In this document: piece by piece, positions 5,809-7,324 of the stretch
Numbering within the stretch: position 1 is the stretch's first letter
Layout: the number at the start of each line of letters is the position of its first letter
Origin: Chloroflexota bacterium
GTDB lineage: Bacteria; Chloroflexota; UBA6077; JACCZL01
Assembly (NCBI GenBank): GCA_013695975.1
Contig: JACCZL010000105.1
Location: 1-7,324 of the forward strand
DNA: 7,324 nt
Reading direction: 5' to 3'
Position numbers and translations under genes: made by a program
Notes under the pieces: model-generated
The model's database searches: none
What the model was told of the DNA's origin: nothing
The model's input: only the letters and a program-made list of their open reading frames with translations

Positions 5809-5838
5809 ATCATGCCGGACTGATGGTCTGTCGGGCAA
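5809..5838 (-). promoter_or_regulatory. Weak candidate promoter for the membrane/spermidine-synthase-like gene
   Basis: On the minus strand TTGCCC (5838-5833) and CATGAT (5814-5809) are separated by 18 bases, each matching four of six consensus bases. The downstream leader would contain a small GC hairpin (GGGCGC/GCGCCC around 5793-5805) before the ATG at 5764. The match is imperfect and tentative. Confidence 0.25.
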
Positions 5839-5900
5839 CTGTTCGTGCCCTCCTCGGTGCCTCACTTTGGCGATCCCGGTGCCATCGTGGAAACCTGCCC

Positions 5901-5929
5901 TTGACGCGCCGCGCGCGACGGCGCATCAT
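5901..5929 (+). promoter_or_regulatory. Candidate sigma70-type promoter for the CBS-domain gene
   Basis: TTGACG (5901-5906, five of six consensus bases) is separated by 17 bases from CATCAT (5924-5929, four of six). The predicted start near 5936 leaves a leader of about 60 bases before ATG at 5997. It is the best-matching plus-strand promoter seen in the 232-base intergenic region 5765-5996, which holds no convincing gene of its own. Confidence 0.45.
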
Positions 5930-5981
5930 GGCGACAAGGCTGGCGGCGCGAGGTCGCCCAGCGGGGCGCGGTGCGTCGCGG

Positions 5982-5988
5982 GGAGGAG
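5982..5988 (+). promoter_or_regulatory. Ribosome binding site fixing the CBS-protein start
   Basis: GGAGGAG ends 8 bases before ATG at 5997. The frame is open far upstream (to 5571) but those codons are antisense to the membrane-protein gene and Arg/Ala-rich, so this site decides the start. Confidence 0.7.
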
Positions 5989-5996
5989 AAAGTCCG

Positions 5997-6701
5997 ATGA
6001 AGCGCGTGAACATCAAGGATGCCTTCGTCGGGGAGCCGACGGCGAGTCAGGAAGGGGTCGAGTCGGAGGATGGCGACGAGGCGATCGTGCTGGCCGTCCG
6101 TGGCGGCGAGATCGTCGCCGTGGTGGCGACCGGTACGTCCGAAGAGTCCGCCGTTGGCGAGGCGAGGCTGATCCGTGGCGCCCTTCGGCTCGAGAACGAG
6201 CGGGTGCTCACGTTCGAGATCCACGAGGGCGCCAGCAGTGCGTTCTTCGAAGACGAGTCGGCCCAGTTGCACCGCCGGCGCCAGGACTCGGGCGCGAGTG
6301 GGCTGTCGACGATCGGTGGGACCGGCTACATGGAGGGGATCCGCACGGCTGGCGAGATCATGACGAGTGGCGTCCTGACGGCGACGCCGGCGATGCCGGT
6401 CGACGACCTGACGAAGCTGCTGGCCTTTCACAACATCAGCGGAATGCCGGTGTTGGACGAGGGCGGGGCCCTGGTCGGGATCGTGAGCGAAGCGGACGTG
6501 ATCGGCAAGCAGGGCGCCACGGTCGGAGAGATCATGACGCCGGAGGTCGTCGGCGTGCCGCCCAACGCCCCGATCGAGCAGATCGCCGCGCTGATGTCCG
6601 AACGACGGATCAAGCGGGTGCCGGTCGTGGTCGACGGCGCGCTGCAGGGGATGGTCAGCCGCGCCGATATCGTCCGGGCCCTTTCGGAGCGCGCCCAGTA
6701 G
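5997..6701 (+). CDS. Two-CBS-domain protein with an unrecognised N-terminal domain
   Basis: The product is 234 residues, probably cytoplasmic, with no membrane segment. CBS domain 1 covers about 117-170 (TAGEIMTSGVLTATP, then NISGMPVLDEGG and GIVSEADVI). CBS domain 2 covers about 176-232 (VGEIMTPEVVGVPP, then RIKRVPVVVDG and GMVSRADIVRAL). Each carries the Ser/Asp pair that contacts the ribose of bound adenosine nucleotides (Ser164/Asp167 and Ser221/Asp224). Such CBS pairs sense AMP, ATP, SAM or related ligands. Residues 1-112 are not a domain I recognise: an acidic start, a beta-like stretch (AIVLAVRGGEIVAVVAT), a mixed segment to about 95, and a Gly/Ser-rich hinge (about 98-112). A regulatory role is inferred, with the N-terminal domain as output or extra sensor. 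It may be cotranscribed with the amidohydrolase gene 57 bases downstream. Confidence 0.88.
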   Translation: MKRVNIKDAFVGEPTASQEGVESEDGDEAIVLAVRGGEIVAVVATGTSEESAVGEARLIRGALRLENERVLTFEIHEGASSAFFEDESAQLHRRRQDSGASGLSTIGGTGYMEGIRTAGEIMTSGVLTATPAMPVDDLTKLLAFHNISGMPVLDEGGALVGIVSEADVIGKQGATVGEIMTPEVVGVPPNAPIEQIAALMSERRIKRVPVVVDGALQGMVSRADIVRALSERAQ

Positions 6702-6758
6702 GCGTGCTTCACCAGCCGCCGGCCGTTGGCGAACGACGTTCCAGATGAGAGGATAGCG

Positions 6759-7324
6759 ATGCTAGACCTGCTGCTGCGGGGAGCCCGGATCGTGGACGGG
6801 AGCGGGAACCCCTGGTATCGAGGCGATGTCGCGATCCAGGGCGAGCGGATCGTCGGCGTCGGGCGCGTCGGCGAGGTCGAGGCGGCGCGCATCATCGACT
6901 GCGCCGACCAGGTCGTCAGCCCCGGCTTCATCGACATGCACTCGCACGCCGACGTCATGCTGCTGGCCGAGCCGCGCCATGAGGGCAAGGTCTTCCAGGG
7001 CGTGACCACCGACGTGCTGGGGCAGGATGGGCTGTCCTACGCGCCAGTCTCACCGCCGACGCTCGAGATGCTCCGGCGACACCTGCGCGCCCTCAATGGC
7101 AACCCGCCGATCGCCTGGGATTGGACGACCGTCGCGTCGTTCCTCGAGCGCTTCGACCGACGGGTCGCGACTAACGTCGCCTACCTGGTGCCCCACTGCG
7201 CCGTGCGGGCCGAGGTGATCGGCATGGAGGACCGCTTGGCGACGCCGGCTGAATTGGAGCGGATGCAGGCGCTCGTCGACGAAGGCATGGCCGACGGGGC
7301 GGTCGGCTTCGCGACCGGGCTCGA
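6759..7324 (+). CDS. N-acyl-D-amino-acid deacylase (D-aminoacylase)-type amidohydrolase, 3' end beyond the window
   Basis: The first 188 residues are visible. The start is ATG at 6759 with AGAGG 6 bases upstream. The N-terminus DLLLRGARIVDGSGNPWYRGDV (given as residues 3-24 by position; key LRGARIVDGSG) is the small beta-sandwich start of this amidohydrolase family. VSPGFIDMHSHAD (53-65) supplies the first metal-binding His-x-His pair (His61, His63). VFQGVTTDVLGQDGLSYAP (78-96) aligns with the family block that usually reads GNCG-S-AP, so the metal-associated Cys of classic D-aminoacylases is Asp90 here. VGFATGL at the right edge is also a family motif. These cytoplasmic zinc enzymes hydrolyse N-acyl-D-amino acids or related cyclic or acyl amides. 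The exact substrate is uncertain, and the remaining metal ligands and catalytic Asp lie outside the window. Confidence 0.88.
   Translation, partial: MLDLLLRGARIVDGSGNPWYRGDVAIQGERIVGVGRVGEVEAARIIDCADQVVSPGFIDMHSHADVMLLAEPRHEGKVFQGVTTDVLGQDGLSYAPVSPPTLEMLRRHLRALNGNPPIAWDWTTVASFLERFDRRVATNVAYLVPHCAVRAEVIGMEDRLATPAELERMQALVDEGMADGAVGFATGL

Noticed and set aside
5072..6748. 558-residue open frame on the plus strand
   Set aside because: It is antisense to the membrane/spermidine-synthase-like gene and then out of frame with the CBS gene. Its translation is Arg/Gly/Asp-rich with no domain pattern, as expected of shadow frames in GC-rich DNA.
1..7324. CRISPR array, toxin-antitoxin pair, insertion sequence or defence cluster
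   Set aside because: No spaced direct repeats, transposase or terminal inverted repeats, and no paired small genes were found. The genes right of the tRNA look like ordinary chromosomal ones.

Overview
The window is GC-rich bacterial DNA (roughly two thirds G+C by eye) with densely packed genes. A TPR/two-helix/SH3 membrane protein, a membrane-fused spermidine-synthase-like protein and an N-acyl-D-amino-acid deacylase relative together are compatible with Chloroflexota (for example Thermomicrobia-like) or a similar GC-rich environmental lineage. That placement is inference; the window has no rRNA or phylogenetic marker protein.

Left edge (1-922): the C-terminal part of a tyrosine site-specific recombinase runs in from outside the window and ends at 768. 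It is followed by a tandem 11-bp repeat, a long perfect hairpin and a tRNA gene with anticodon CAU on the opposite strand. The tRNA 3' end faces the recombinase. This is the classic end of an element integrated into a tRNA gene, so the mobile element should lie to the left and the host chromosome to the right. The tRNA has its own promoter with a perfect TATAAT.

1003-2362, minus strand: a two-gene unit. An ABM-fold (quinol monooxygenase-like) small protein comes first. After 16 bases follows a protein with a TPR-like N-terminus, two membrane helices, a Pro-rich linker and a C-terminal SH3 domain. A short divergent promoter region (2363-2552) separates this unit from the next gene.

2553-5764: a sugar phosphate isomerase/epimerase-type TIM barrel (plus strand) converges on a large MFS-like/spermidine-synthase-like fusion (minus strand). 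The 28-bp palindrome between them contains the stop codons of both genes.

5765-7324, plus strand: a promoter-bearing intergenic region, then a two-CBS-domain protein with an unrecognised N-terminal domain. After 57 bases comes the start of an N-acyl-D-amino-acid deacylase-type amidohydrolase that runs off the right edge. No single pathway clearly links these genes. To the right of the tRNA they look like ordinary chromosomal metabolism and membrane genes. I see no defence system, CRISPR array, transposon or other clearly undescribed multi-gene system. The most informative points are the integration junction, the stop-codon palindrome, and several unusual domain or active-site details.
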